Of a DNA stretch of 64,000 nucleotides, positions 15,779 to 23,799 are shown piece after piece; positions within the stretch are counted from its first letter, which is position 1, and each line of letters begins with the position of its first letter. Position numbers and translations under genes: made by a program. Location of the stretch: positions 1 to 64,000 of the forward strand of contig CAJXXR010000003.1 of the NCBI GenBank assembly GCA_913063375.1, in the 5' to 3' direction. The DNA is from an uncultured Flavobacteriales bacterium (GTDB taxonomy: Bacteria > Bacteroidota > Bacteroidia > Flavobacteriales > CAJXXR01). The notes under the pieces were generated by a model. It was not told the origin of the DNA, made no database searches, and was given only the letters and a program-made list of their open reading frames with translations.

Positions 15779-16346
15779 GATATTTGTTTTTAAGTAAATA
15801 ACCCGGGATTAAGTAGGAAGTTATCATTGATAATCCAACTAGTAGTACAACCCAATTCATTGGGACGTAAAAACTAATGATAGATAGAATCCAAGCTGTA
15901 ATCCCTCCGTAAATAAGTGGTTTAAAATTGAGTACCCCGCCAGAAATAAAAGTGGCTAGTCCGTACAGACTAATCATAATGGCATAGGCGTAATTCCAAC
16001 CTATTAATCTGGCTTGTATTAATACAATGAAAAGGGTAATTACAAAACCACCCCAAAGGTAGCCCATCAATTTATCAATATATCCCTTTGTTGGTTGCTT
16101 TTTAGCTTTTCTAGCGCCTATAATCCCTGAGGCTATTCCTCCTGCAGTCATTAGTACTGGCCAAACTGCCCAAAAATGGGGATTGCCCAGATAGTTTAAG
16201 GTGAAATGTAAGATGCTTGCGATTAGTACTAACCAGCCCCATAGTAAGTAGAAGATTGCGTCGTCGCCAACATTCCCTTTTGCTTTGTCTACCATCTGTT
16301 GGATGATTTGAAGACTTTCTTGTTCGGTTAAATTGGTTGGTTTCAT
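15771..16346 (-). CDS. Multi-pass membrane protein paired with HTH_34 regulator
   Basis: A 191-aa protein with a cytoplasmic N-terminal tail (TNLTEQESLQIIQQMVDKAK) followed by about five membrane helices, beginning FYLLWGWLVLIASILHFTL. The sequence GARKAKKQP marks a positive, cytoplasmic loop. Bacteroidota often couple such a protein to a small HTH_34 regulator, as here. Function unknown. It is the first gene of the two-gene operon. Confidence 0.85.
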   Translation of the reverse strand: MKPTNLTEQESLQIIQQMVDKAKGNVGDDAIFYLLWGWLVLIASILHFTLNYLGNPHFWAVWPVLMTAGGIASGIIGARKAKKQPTKGYIDKLMGYLWGGFVITLFIVLIQARLIGWNYAYAIMISLYGLATFISGGVLNFKPLIYGGITAWILSIISFYVPMNWVVLLVGLSMITSYLIPGYLLKNKYHG

Positions 16347-16371
16347 GATCGTTTTTGCTTTAGGTTTTAAT

Positions 16372-16403
16372 CAAAGGTAAACTAGTTTATAAAATAAACC
16401 AAA
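16372..16403 (-). promoter_or_regulatory. Promoter with embedded operator-like dyad for the HTH/membrane operon
   Basis: On the minus strand TTTG (16400-16403), a 20-bp spacer and TACCTTTG (16372-16379) match the Bacteroidota promoter consensus exactly. The spacer holds a perfect dyad, GTTTAT-AAA-ATAAAC (16385-16399). A regulator bound there would block the polymerase, so self-repression by the HTH protein is a natural reading. The ATG is about 26 bases downstream. Confidence 0.65.
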
Positions 16404-16500
16404 CAATTACAAGGAATATTTTGTAGGCACTAGGGTAGTATGTAGATGTTTAGTGAAGCTTATTAATAAGGAATCCCTTTAAAGAAAAGGAATTCCGGAA

Positions 16501-16707
16501 TTATAGAGTGATGGAATTTTTTAATTCAGATTCTAATTCATTGATTTCATATTCAAGGTCAATTATTTGAACGGTCTTTTCGCTTAAGGCGATTTGATTT
16601 TGTTCGGTTTGATCAAAAAAGTAATTGGAAAGTAAGTCGTTCAATTCACCCGCGAATCCATGTAGTGTAATCTCTTTTATTTCGAGTTCTTTTTGAATTA
16701 ATTGCAT
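16501..16707 (-). CDS. Small predicted coiled-coil protein
   Basis: A 68-aa open frame starting with ATG, almost wholly helical in composition (KELEIKEITLHGFAGELNDLL and KTVQIIDLEYEINELESELK) with heptad-like Leu/Ile spacing. There is no signal peptide or known domain. A weak hairpin (16473-16498) just past the stop could be its terminator. It is plausible as a gene because no better frame uses this DNA, but it lacks a recognised family and a clear ribosome site. Confidence 0.5.
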   Translation of the reverse strand: MQLIQKELEIKEITLHGFAGELNDLLSNYFFDQTEQNQIALSEKTVQIIDLEYEINELESELKNSITL

Positions 16708-16905
16708 AGTATAATAGGCTCGTGGTTATAATTTAAGGTAAAGTTAAAAATAATTAGCTGTTTGAACAAATGTATAGTAAGTAAAGAATATAATAAATTA
16801 AATTAATGAATAATAGGGAGTTGTGGAGGTGATTAAATTGCAGTAGGTGTTAATTGAATTTATCTATTGTTTTATTTATTAGTAGTTGTGTGTTTTTTAT
16901 GTAAA
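16708..16905. other. Intergenic stretch, no gene seen
   Basis: Very AT-rich, with no supported open frame or RNA. It probably contains the promoter of the small gene at 16501. Confidence 0.4.
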
Positions 16906-16935
16906 AAATAAGCCTATCCAAATTGGATAGGCTTA
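16906..16935 (-). terminator. Terminator of proC
   Basis: On the minus strand AAGCCTATCCA / TGGATAGGCTT with a 3-base loop, followed by ATTTTTT. It lies just after the proC stop. Confidence 0.9.
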
Positions 16936-16942
16936 GGAGGTT

Positions 16943-17740
16943 TTATTTTTCAATTTTTTGATAAGAGGATACAATTCCTTTAATAAGTGATGAACTAAAT
17001 CCGTTGTGTTCCATTTCATTTAGGCCTGTTATAGTACAGCCTTTTGGCGTAGTAACTTTGTCGATTTCAAATTCGGGATGTTCTCCTCTGGTAATCAATA
17101 ATTCGGAGGCTCCTTTGACAGCATGGTTTACAATGGTACTTGCTGTGTTAGCATCAAAACCAATCTGAATTCCTCCTTGGATCATGGCACGAATAAAGCG
17201 CATGACATAAGCTATTCCACAAGCCCCTAGTACTGTAGCGGCTTCCATGAGATCTTCAGGGATATAGACTACTTCTCCTAGGCTTTTGAAAAGTTGGCTA
17301 ACAAGATCTTCTTCCTTCTTATTTGCACCTTGTAAGCAAATGGAAGTGATGCTTTGTTTTACATCTGTAGCAGTATTTGGCATAGCTCTAAAGATGGGTA
17401 GGTCTAAAGCAGTCCAATCTTTTATTTCTTGGATCGTTATTCCTGTTGCTACCGAAATGAGTATGGGTTTCTTTTCCTTCAATTCGGGTTTCAAACTTTC
17501 TAATATGGGTTGCACATTATAGGGCTTTACAGCAAGGATGACCATATCAGCAGTTAATACCGCTTGTTTATTGTCGGAGGTGATTTGAACGCCTTTTTCT
17601 TTTAGGGGGCTAAGAGGGTTAAGGTTCCGTTTTGTAGCTGTAAGGTTTGAAGCGGAAATAATTCCACTTTCTAGCAATCCTTGAATGATAGATAACCCTA
17701 AGTTACCACATCCAATAATAGAAATTTTTAGATCTTTCAT
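16943..17740 (-). CDS. proC: Pyrroline-5-carboxylate reductase
   Basis: A 265-aa protein, the usual length. It reduces 1-pyrroline-5-carboxylate to L-proline with NAD(P)H, the last step of proline synthesis, in the cytoplasm. Seen: N-terminal Rossmann motif IIGCGNLG (residues 8-15), AVKPYNV, ISVATGITI, FRAMPNTA, and the C-terminal family signature VTTPKGCTITGLNEME. Monocistronic, with its own terminator. No oddity seen. Confidence 0.95.
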   Translation of the reverse strand: MKDLKISIIGCGNLGLSIIQGLLESGIISASNLTATKRNLNPLSPLKEKGVQITSDNKQAVLTADMVILAVKPYNVQPILESLKPELKEKKPILISVATGITIQEIKDWTALDLPIFRAMPNTATDVKQSITSICLQGANKKEEDLVSQLFKSLGEVVYIPEDLMEAATVLGACGIAYVMRFIRAMIQGGIQIGFDANTASTIVNHAVKGASELLITRGEHPEFEIDKVTTPKGCTITGLNEMEHNGFSSSLIKGIVSSYQKIEK

Positions 17741-18272
17741 GATGGGTTTATAACGATGAAACTGTGCATATTTTTCGCAGTTTCATTTCTTGTGAATAAA
17801 GGTATAGAATCTTAGCTTGAATAGCACTTTCAGTTAAGAGCATTTCCAAAATAATCCTACCAAATTTGGATTGTTTTTTAGGTGTAAAGTTCTGAAATTT
17901 GTATTTTTTTGATGTAAAATATTACAATAGTTAAAATTTAAATGAAATTGATTTACTGCAAATCAAGAAGTTATACTAATCAGTTTAAAATAGTTTTTCG
18001 TATATTTAGTTCAGTTGTATAATAATCTTATATTTATCTTTAGTTAGATTGATACTTATTAGTTATTGAATTAGTTTTATTCATTTATTTATTATTTTCA
18101 GATTAGTTCTTTTTGAAATCCAATTATTATTAGTTTTTTATGGATTTCATACCCTTTATTGCTTCAGTTGTATTGGTTTACAATTCCGCTATTAGCTTGC
18201 TATCTGAAATGGTTTTATTTGGATATGCTCAATTGTATTAATTACTATTTATAGTAGGTAATAAATTTGAAC
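17741..18272. other. Long intergenic region between divergent proC and PAS operon
   Basis: About 530 bases without a gene. Near the proC start is an inverted repeat ATGAAACTG (17756-17764) / CAGTTTCAT (17778-17786), 15 bases upstream of the proC ATG, which could be a 5'-leader hairpin or an operator. The rest is very AT-rich with several TATATTTA-like elements, any of which might drive the PAS operon. Confidence 0.45.
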
Positions 18273-18812
18273 ATGGGAAATGAAAGCATAGGTTTAGACA
18301 AAAGTGAATTTTGTTACGAACAAATTTATAAAGAGATCATAGAAACACTGCCACATGTGGTTTGGGTAGGGGATTCCGAAGGCAAAGTTGTATTTATCAA
18401 TGAGACTTGGGAAGGCTGGACTGGAATGACCTCAGAAGAGGCTTTGGGGCATGGATGGGTAAATGCTGTTCACCCAGAGGATGTTGCTGAATTGTTATCC
18501 AAATGGGAGAATGCCTATAAAAATGGTGCGCCTTATTATGGCGAATGTAGGTTTGTGCATTTAAATGGAACTATTTTATACTGTTCTTTTTTAGCCAAAC
18601 CGGTATTTAATTCAGAGGGTGTAATTACCAATTGGATTGGCTTGGATATGGATATTTCACCTATGAAATGTGTAGAAAATAAATTGAAAGATAAGGTTCG
18701 AGAATTGGAGCGGATTAACGATTTAATGATAGACCGCGAATTGAAAATGGCAGCATTGAAAAGTGAAATTAAAATATTGAAAGCACAACTCTCAATTAAG
18801 ACAGAATTATGA
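18273..18812 (+). CDS. PAS-domain sensor protein
   Basis: The protein is 180 aa, starting at the ATG at 18273 (the open frame extends two codons to a TTG). It has one PAS fold (about 20-130): LPHVVWVGDSEGKVVFINETWEGWTGMT, then HPEDVAEL and YGECRFVHLNGTILYCSF with a PAC-type end NWIGLDMDIS. A C-terminal coiled coil (KDKVRELERINDLMIDREL) follows. There is no kinase domain. Its stop overlaps the kinase ATG (ATGA), so it probably forms a signalling unit with that kinase, either as a separate input subunit or by coiled-coil association. Cytoplasmic. Confidence 0.88.
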   Translation: MGNESIGLDKSEFCYEQIYKEIIETLPHVVWVGDSEGKVVFINETWEGWTGMTSEEALGHGWVNAVHPEDVAELLSKWENAYKNGAPYYGECRFVHLNGTILYCSFLAKPVFNSEGVITNWIGLDMDISPMKCVENKLKDKVRELERINDLMIDRELKMAALKSEIKILKAQLSIKTEL

Positions 18813-20026
18813 TTTCTATAAAATCACTTAGGGGAGAGCTTAATATTTTCGACATTTTAGTGGAGAAAAGAAAGATTGGCTATTTATTGCTTGATAAAGC
18901 AATGAACATCCAGTTCATGAATAAGCAAATGAGGCTGATACTTGATTTAAAAGGTGCTGAGGTTGAAAATCAATACTGGTTTTCTGTTATGCCTAGTATG
19001 AAAAGGTACCATGAATTGTATCAGGCTATATTAGCTGGTAGGGATCAAAAATTGGTTTTGTTTGAAATGGATTTCCCAGAAGGAAGACGCTATTGGGAAG
19101 TCGATCATTTACCTACTACTGGAGATAAGGGAGCTATTGATGGATTATTGATAATGGCCCATGAGGTAACAGAACGTCACCGCATGAGTATTAAAATGCG
19201 CGAACAACTAGCGGAGCTGAAAAGGGCTAATGATAAATTAAACAGTTCGAAACGAGCTTATGTTAACCTTCTGGAAGATGTTCATGAGGAAAAAAATCAC
19301 CTGCTTCGTTTAAGGGAGGATTTGGAAATTAAAAGTAAAAGATTGAGAAAGTCAAATGTGGAATTGGCTCAATTTGCATATATCGCTTCTCACGACTTAC
19401 AAGAGCCGTTGAGAACAATATCAAATTTTTCAGAATTATTGAAGTCAGAATGTGAAAGTACGCTGACTAAGGATGGTAAACTTTATCTGGATTTTGTATA
19501 TGAAGCTTCAGATAGGATGCGTAATTTAATCAGTGGATTATTGGATTATTCACGAATTGGAAGAAGGGCTCAAAAGAATTCTATTTGTACCGTTAAGCTC
19601 CTTGATAGATTGTTACTGGATTTTCAAAAAAAATACCCCGAAGTCACCTTTCAATGTGACTATTCAAGTCTACCAGATTTTGTTGGATTTCCAGAGGAGA
19701 TCGAGAAATTGTTTACCCAATTGATAGATAATTCAATAAAGTTTAGAAATCTGGAACAGATTTGTACGATTTCGCTCCATGCAGAGGGTACTGATGATAA
19801 TTGGACATTTTATGTTCAGGATAACGGTATTGGAATTGAAGAGAAATTTCAAGAAAAGGTATTCTTAATTTACAAACGATTACATCCAAGAGAAAAATAC
19901 AAAGGGACGGGTATAGGCTTGTCTCAATGTAAAAAAATAGTTGAACTACATGGAGGGAAAATTGCTGTTACCTCAGAGATAGGGAAGGGTAGTACCTTTT
20001 ATTTTACGATTCCAAAATTGCATTAA
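18809..20026 (+). CDS. PAS-containing sensor histidine kinase
   Basis: A 405-aa protein. A PAS-like region (about 12-125), then a coiled coil (130-185). The phosphoacceptor box FAYIASHDLQEPLRTISNF has His195 and is of the phytochrome-like HisKA type. The catalytic ATPase part has QLIDNSIKFR (N box), VQDNGIGIEE (G1) and KGTGIGLSQCKK (G2). No membrane helix is seen, so it is a cytoplasmic sensor. Its start overlaps the upstream PAS gene by 4 bases and its stop overlaps the response-regulator ATG by one base (TAATG), so the three genes are coupled. Confidence 0.94.
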   Translation: MISIKSLRGELNIFDILVEKRKIGYLLLDKAMNIQFMNKQMRLILDLKGAEVENQYWFSVMPSMKRYHELYQAILAGRDQKLVLFEMDFPEGRRYWEVDHLPTTGDKGAIDGLLIMAHEVTERHRMSIKMREQLAELKRANDKLNSSKRAYVNLLEDVHEEKNHLLRLREDLEIKSKRLRKSNVELAQFAYIASHDLQEPLRTISNFSELLKSECESTLTKDGKLYLDFVYEASDRMRNLISGLLDYSRIGRRAQKNSICTVKLLDRLLLDFQKKYPEVTFQCDYSSLPDFVGFPEEIEKLFTQLIDNSIKFRNLEQICTISLHAEGTDDNWTFYVQDNGIGIEEKFQEKVFLIYKRLHPREKYKGTGIGLSQCKKIVELHGGKIAVTSEIGKGSTFYFTIPKLH

Positions 20027-20430
20027 TGAAGAAGAAGTTAAGTAAAGTACTTTTAATTGATGATGACCGGCCTACTAATTTTTTCCATGAGATGATTATT
20101 AGGAAAAAGGAATTTTCAGAATCTGTATTTGCCTATCGAGGTGTTTCTGAGGCAATGACCTATTTAAATTCTATAGTTGAAAATGGGGAGGCCTTTCCAG
20201 ACCTTATATTTTTAGATCTGAATATGCCCGGTTTAGATGGTTGGGACTTCATAGAGGCCTTTAAACGGTTGGATAGCCCTTTGAAATCGTTTACTAAGAT
20301 CATTGTTCTAACTACTACGGTATCACCAAGGGAAAAGAAGCGAGCGCTTGGTATACCTGAGATTCTTGATTTCAAGAATAAACCACTGAGCAGTGAATTG
20401 TTGGATGAAATTCTCCAAAGACATTTTTAA
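20026..20430 (+). CDS. Single-domain response regulator (Rcp1-like)
   Basis: A 134-aa receiver domain only, with no output domain. Acidic pocket D12-D13-D14, phosphoacceptor D64 in FLDLNMPG, conserved Thr near 96-98 in VLTTTVS and Lys119 in FKNKPLS. Stand-alone receivers of this type usually accept phosphate from the phytochrome-like kinase encoded next to them and pass the signal by protein contact. It is the third gene of the PAS/kinase/regulator operon. Confidence 0.92.
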   Translation: MKKKLSKVLLIDDDRPTNFFHEMIIRKKEFSESVFAYRGVSEAMTYLNSIVENGEAFPDLIFLDLNMPGLDGWDFIEAFKRLDSPLKSFTKIIVLTTTVSPREKKRALGIPEILDFKNKPLSSELLDEILQRHF

Positions 20431-20723
20431 AGTTTAAAATGATAATATAGGAGACGCTTTTTGGCGCCTCCTACTAAATAAAGAATCTATCTACAAATAC
20501 CGTATACCAACAGAATGAATTCAAATACAATTGAATAAAGCATGCATAATGCTTCATTAGTATAAAATAGAGTTTTACTTTCTCTTAAATGGAATGCTCA
20601 GTCTTATTTCATTATATTTGATCTTTATGTGTGTAAGAATTTTGTCGATTGGTTTTTGTATTTAAATATATTCATTACAAACCTAGCGATAAAATTCGTA
20701 ATTAAAAAAGTAATTCACGAAAA
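20431..20723. other. Intergenic region with hairpin
   Basis: A stem TAGGAGACGC / GGCGCCTCCTA (about 20448-20473, one mismatch) follows the response-regulator stop but lacks a T run, so terminator function is uncertain. The rest is AT-rich and should hold the promoter of the S24-type gene. Confidence 0.45.
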
Positions 20724-21383
20724 ATGTCGTTAATTAAGGAGCGAATACTTCAATTTATTCAATTAGAAGGGTTTAGTAAGAGTGAATTTTATCGAAGGAC
20801 TGGGATTACTCGAGGGGTTTTAGATAAGGATAGTGGTCTAACAGAAGCTAATATTGCGAAATTTGTCGCTGCTTTTTCTGATGTATCTTTGGAATGGTTG
20901 ATTAATGGATATGGAGGCATCAGGTCTGCGGAAAAGTTAAAAAGCCAAATAGTTTCAGAATCTTCTGAGAATTATGGATTGGCCCAGAATTTTATTCCAA
21001 TGTATTCTTTAAATGGTTTCAAGGCTTTTTCCTTGGGGGAAGGAGTGATTGCACCAGAAGATATTATAGGTAAATATATCCTTCCGGAATTGACCCATGC
21101 AGATTGTATTTTAAGGGTTCAAGGAAATGATATGAGTCCACTTTTTCAAGGAGGTGATTTGTTGGCAGTAAAAATAATTTCCAAAGAAGGATTTATTCAA
21201 TGGGGAAGACCACATGTGCTTCTGACTGGTTCTAATGATTTGATAATAAGAAGACTTCAACCTTCTAGTAATGAAGGGGATTTATGTCTTTCAACTGGAA
21301 ATGCTAAGTTTCCTGATTTTGAAATCTCTATTCAAGATATTGACGCTATTGGTCTTGTTTTAGGAGCTATACATTTACAATAG
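20724..21383 (+). CDS. S24-type repressor with lost protease dyad
   Basis: A 219-aa protein. The N-terminal helix-turn-helix (RILQFIQLEGFSKSEFYRRT, then TRGVLDKDSGLTEANIAKFV) is of the type seen in Bacteroidota phage-like repressors. The C-terminal half has the LexA/S24 fold, with FIPMYSLNGFKAF, LRVQGNDMSPLFQGGDLLAV and LIIRRLQPS. In active family members the second motif reads G-[DN]-S-M and a Lys precedes the last strand; here Asp136 and Arg176/177 stand in those places, so self-cleavage is unlikely. It may act as a dimeric sensor without proteolysis. No phage genes are nearby. Confidence 0.85.
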   Translation: MSLIKERILQFIQLEGFSKSEFYRRTGITRGVLDKDSGLTEANIAKFVAAFSDVSLEWLINGYGGIRSAEKLKSQIVSESSENYGLAQNFIPMYSLNGFKAFSLGEGVIAPEDIIGKYILPELTHADCILRVQGNDMSPLFQGGDLLAVKIISKEGFIQWGRPHVLLTGSNDLIIRRLQPSSNEGDLCLSTGNAKFPDFEISIQDIDAIGLVLGAIHLQ

Positions 21384-21612
21384 TCCTGCTTGCAATCCCT
21401 TTAAATGCTTTGTTCTCAGACTTTTATTATGTTTTTCCTTTGTTTTGTTTAAAGATTTTCATATTTTTATTTTCTGGTGCCATCTTAGATGTCAGACTAA
21501 TTATTATTATTTAAGCTGAAAAGGCATATTAAAAACGGCTATTGAAGCCATGTATTATTAAATTCATGAATTTTTGGTAGAACAGAGATTCATTTTATTG
21601 GAGGCTATTATT

Positions 21613-22209
21613 ATGAAAATTATTAATCGCAAAAAAACTTCCAAAGATATCAATGACCTAAAACGGATTATTTTTAGTCAAGAATGGGTTTTAGTTAAAG
21701 ATGCTATAGATGATTTAGGTCATATTGGCAGTAGAGATGCTGTAAATGTTTTGATATCGTTATTGGATAATGAGGATTCTGAAATAAGGGATCGTGCGGC
21801 TTTAGTTCTTGAAGAGCTAAAAGATAACAGTGCTGTAGATCCTCTGTTAACATCCATTTTTAAAAAAGAAAATCATTACTATAATGGGATTATGGTGTTT
21901 GCACTAAAATCACTGGATTGTAGTAAGCGATTGAAAGAAGTATTTAGGATTTTGTTTTATGAGTCCTATGTCGCAAAAATGAGCGCAGAAGAAATACTTT
22001 GTAATCAAGAGTTTGAATTTACGGCAAAAGATTTAGAGGACATCCGGTCTATGTGGAATTACTGTAGAAATAATCCGGAACTTTATCCTGGAATGGAAGA
22101 TGAGTCAATTCGTTTTTCTATTCAAGCCAATGTAGATAAATTTTTAGGCTATTTGGGGCAGTGGGGATCAGACCAAAGTCTGTTTAGGAAATCATCCTCC
22201 TTCGCCTGA
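21613..22209 (+). CDS. HEAT-repeat protein
   Basis: A 198-aa protein from the ATG at 21613. This start is preferred over the TTG at 21574 because GGAGG at 21600-21604 is a well-placed ribosome site and MKIINRKKTSKD reads as a normal start. Residues about 20-100 form HEAT/PBS-lyase-type helical repeats (AIDDLGHIGSRDAVNVLISLL and NEDSEIRDRAALVLEEL). The C-terminal half is unrecognised, mixed helical. It is cytoplasmic and likely a protein-binding scaffold. A strong terminator follows. Confidence 0.75.
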   Translation: MKIINRKKTSKDINDLKRIIFSQEWVLVKDAIDDLGHIGSRDAVNVLISLLDNEDSEIRDRAALVLEELKDNSAVDPLLTSIFKKENHYYNGIMVFALKSLDCSKRLKEVFRILFYESYVAKMSAEEILCNQEFEFTAKDLEDIRSMWNYCRNNPELYPGMEDESIRFSIQANVDKFLGYLGQWGSDQSLFRKSSSFA

Positions 22210-22235
22210 TATGGTTTAATTTAGGTTTAATTATT

Positions 22236-22278
22236 TAGTCCAGTTTTATTCTTTTAGAAGAAGCTGGACTATTTTTTT
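22236..22278 (+). terminator. Terminator after HEAT-repeat gene
   Basis: TAGTCCAG pairs with CTGGACTA, with inner TTCTT/AAGAA, then T7. Confidence 0.85.
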
Positions 22279-22373
22279 GCCCTAAAATCCTTTCTTTTTT
22301 ATAACCACTAGATTGTTGTATTCTTTTGATTTCAAATAAATTATTCTTAAATTAAGACTAAAGTTTGAATGTT

Positions 22374-23072
22374 ATGGAAAAACAAAAATTATTATTGGAA
22401 ATTACAGGATATATTGTAAAGGAGGAAGTTGTAAAGGATTTGAATAATTTTGATTTTGGTGATGTAGCGGTGTATGAAGTTGAGGAGTATTACCCTGGAT
22501 ATTATAGGGGCTTGGTCTTCGACGAAAAACCCAATTTTATATATATTAAAACATTAGAGACCTATAGTTATGAAACGATCAAAAGAATTGAGCGGGAATT
22601 GAAAAGAACGCTTAGTTTTTCTTTTGACATGGCCTTTGCCAGTTTAGTTATATTTAATGAAGAAACGCCATGTATACGTGTCAAATACCTAAATTCATTT
22701 GAGGACTGCAAGACTTTAATTAATGGGTTGAAAAAGACAGAATTAAAATTGGCTAAACTTGAAAGAACTTTCCATGATAAGGCTATTATAAAAACAGACA
22801 AGGTGTTTTTGCTTGAGCAAGTAGACGGTGGGGTATTTATGGACATGGAAGAGAAAGAAAATGGTTATATCGTACTACCTAAACATTTAAGTTGGAAAGA
22901 ATTTGAGAAATTAAGTCTCACCATAAAATACAATTGGGATGGGCAAAGTTTTGATGCCGCTCAAGGTATATTTAAACGGCATGAAGGTATTCAAGATGTT
23001 GCTAGGATTTATACCAAAGAAAATAATTTAGACTTTATGCAGGAGGTTTTTAGGGCTTATCAAAAAAAATAA
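22374..23072 (+). CDS. Hypothetical cytoplasmic protein
   Basis: The protein is 232 aa using the ATG at 22374; the frame starts three codons earlier at TTG. No signal peptide or membrane segment is seen, and the composition is acidic and charged. Segments such as ITGYIVKEEVVKDLNNFDFG, VYEVEEYYPGYYRGLVFDEK and LPKHLSWKEFEKLSLTIKYN recall no family I can name. It stands alone between terminators, so no context helps. Confidence 0.7.
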   Translation: MEKQKLLLEITGYIVKEEVVKDLNNFDFGDVAVYEVEEYYPGYYRGLVFDEKPNFIYIKTLETYSYETIKRIERELKRTLSFSFDMAFASLVIFNEETPCIRVKYLNSFEDCKTLINGLKKTELKLAKLERTFHDKAIIKTDKVFLLEQVDGGVFMDMEEKENGYIVLPKHLSWKEFEKLSLTIKYNWDGQSFDAAQGIFKRHEGIQDVARIYTKENNLDFMQEVFRAYQKK

Positions 23073-23096
23073 ATAAACGATTTGTTTAGTAGACAG

Positions 23097-23131
23097 AAAA
23101 GGGGGGTAGTACGCAGTATGCTTCCCTTTTT
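23097..23131. terminator. Terminator between convergent genes
   Basis: AAAAGGG...CCCTTTT stem with an imperfect inner arm (GGTAGTAC-GCA-GTATGCT), between the genes ending at 23072 and 23140. Confidence 0.65.
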
Positions 23132-23139
23132 GCTTTAAG

Positions 23140-23769
23140 TTATTTTAGTAATTCTGGATATTTCTTTTTGAATTTATTTAATCTAGGAAGTGAAACTGCC
23201 TGTATATACCCATGGGATGGATTTCTGGCTTCGAAATCCTGGTGATAGTCTTCTGCCTTGTAAAAAGTATCAAAAGCCTTTATTTCAGTTGTAATTGATC
23301 CTAAAAAGGATTTGTTCTCTTCTAAGTAGCTAATCCTATTAAGAATTGTATTTTTCTCATTTTCGGTTGAAAAGAATGCAATAGATCGATACTGAGGTCC
23401 GTGATCTGGACCTTGGCTGTTAAGCGTCGTAGGATCGTGCGATGCAAAAAACACCTCTACGAGCGTTTCGTAGGAGATGATTGTAGGGGCATAGTAAACT
23501 ACAACTGCTTCAGCATGTTTAAGCTGCCCCATGCTAACTTCTTTATAGGTTGGATTTTCCTTAATTCCACCTGCATAACCAGAATATACTTCTTTTACAC
23601 CCTTTAGTGATTCGAAGATGGCCTCTACACACCAAAAACATCCGCTTGCAAAATAGGCTGTTTGGTATTCAGATAATCTGCTGTCAACCTGTGGATGTTG
23701 ACTAGGGCTAGACTGGCATGATTGGCTGATTAATAGAATTGCAATAAGTATTGTTTTAATTGCTTTCAT
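23140..23769 (-). CDS. msrA: Peptide-methionine (S)-S-oxide reductase MsrA, lipoprotein form
   Basis: A 209-aa protein. It reduces methionine-S-sulfoxide in oxidised proteins. The catalytic motif GCFWC (43-47), with Cys44 as nucleophile, and the family motifs YAGG, HAEAV and YRSIAFF are present. Unlike the cytoplasmic enzyme it has a signal peptide and lipobox (SQSC, Cys18) and so should repair proteins in the periplasm, tethered to a membrane. No MsrB is nearby. Monocistronic. Confidence 0.94.
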   Translation of the reverse strand: MKAIKTILIAILLISQSCQSSPSQHPQVDSRLSEYQTAYFASGCFWCVEAIFESLKGVKEVYSGYAGGIKENPTYKEVSMGQLKHAEAVVVYYAPTIISYETLVEVFFASHDPTTLNSQGPDHGPQYRSIAFFSTENEKNTILNRISYLEENKSFLGSITTEIKAFDTFYKAEDYHQDFEARNPSHGYIQAVSLPRLNKFKKKYPELLK

Positions 23770-23799
23770 AAAGTCTTGGTGTTTAGTGTTTGTTTACTA

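Noticed and set aside
17756..17786. Hairpin upstream of proC as a riboswitch
   Set aside because: Only a 9-bp inverted repeat; no conserved aptamer features known to me.
20448..20473. Hairpin after the response regulator as a firm terminator
   Set aside because: The stem is good but there is no T run, so it is noted only within the intergenic entry.
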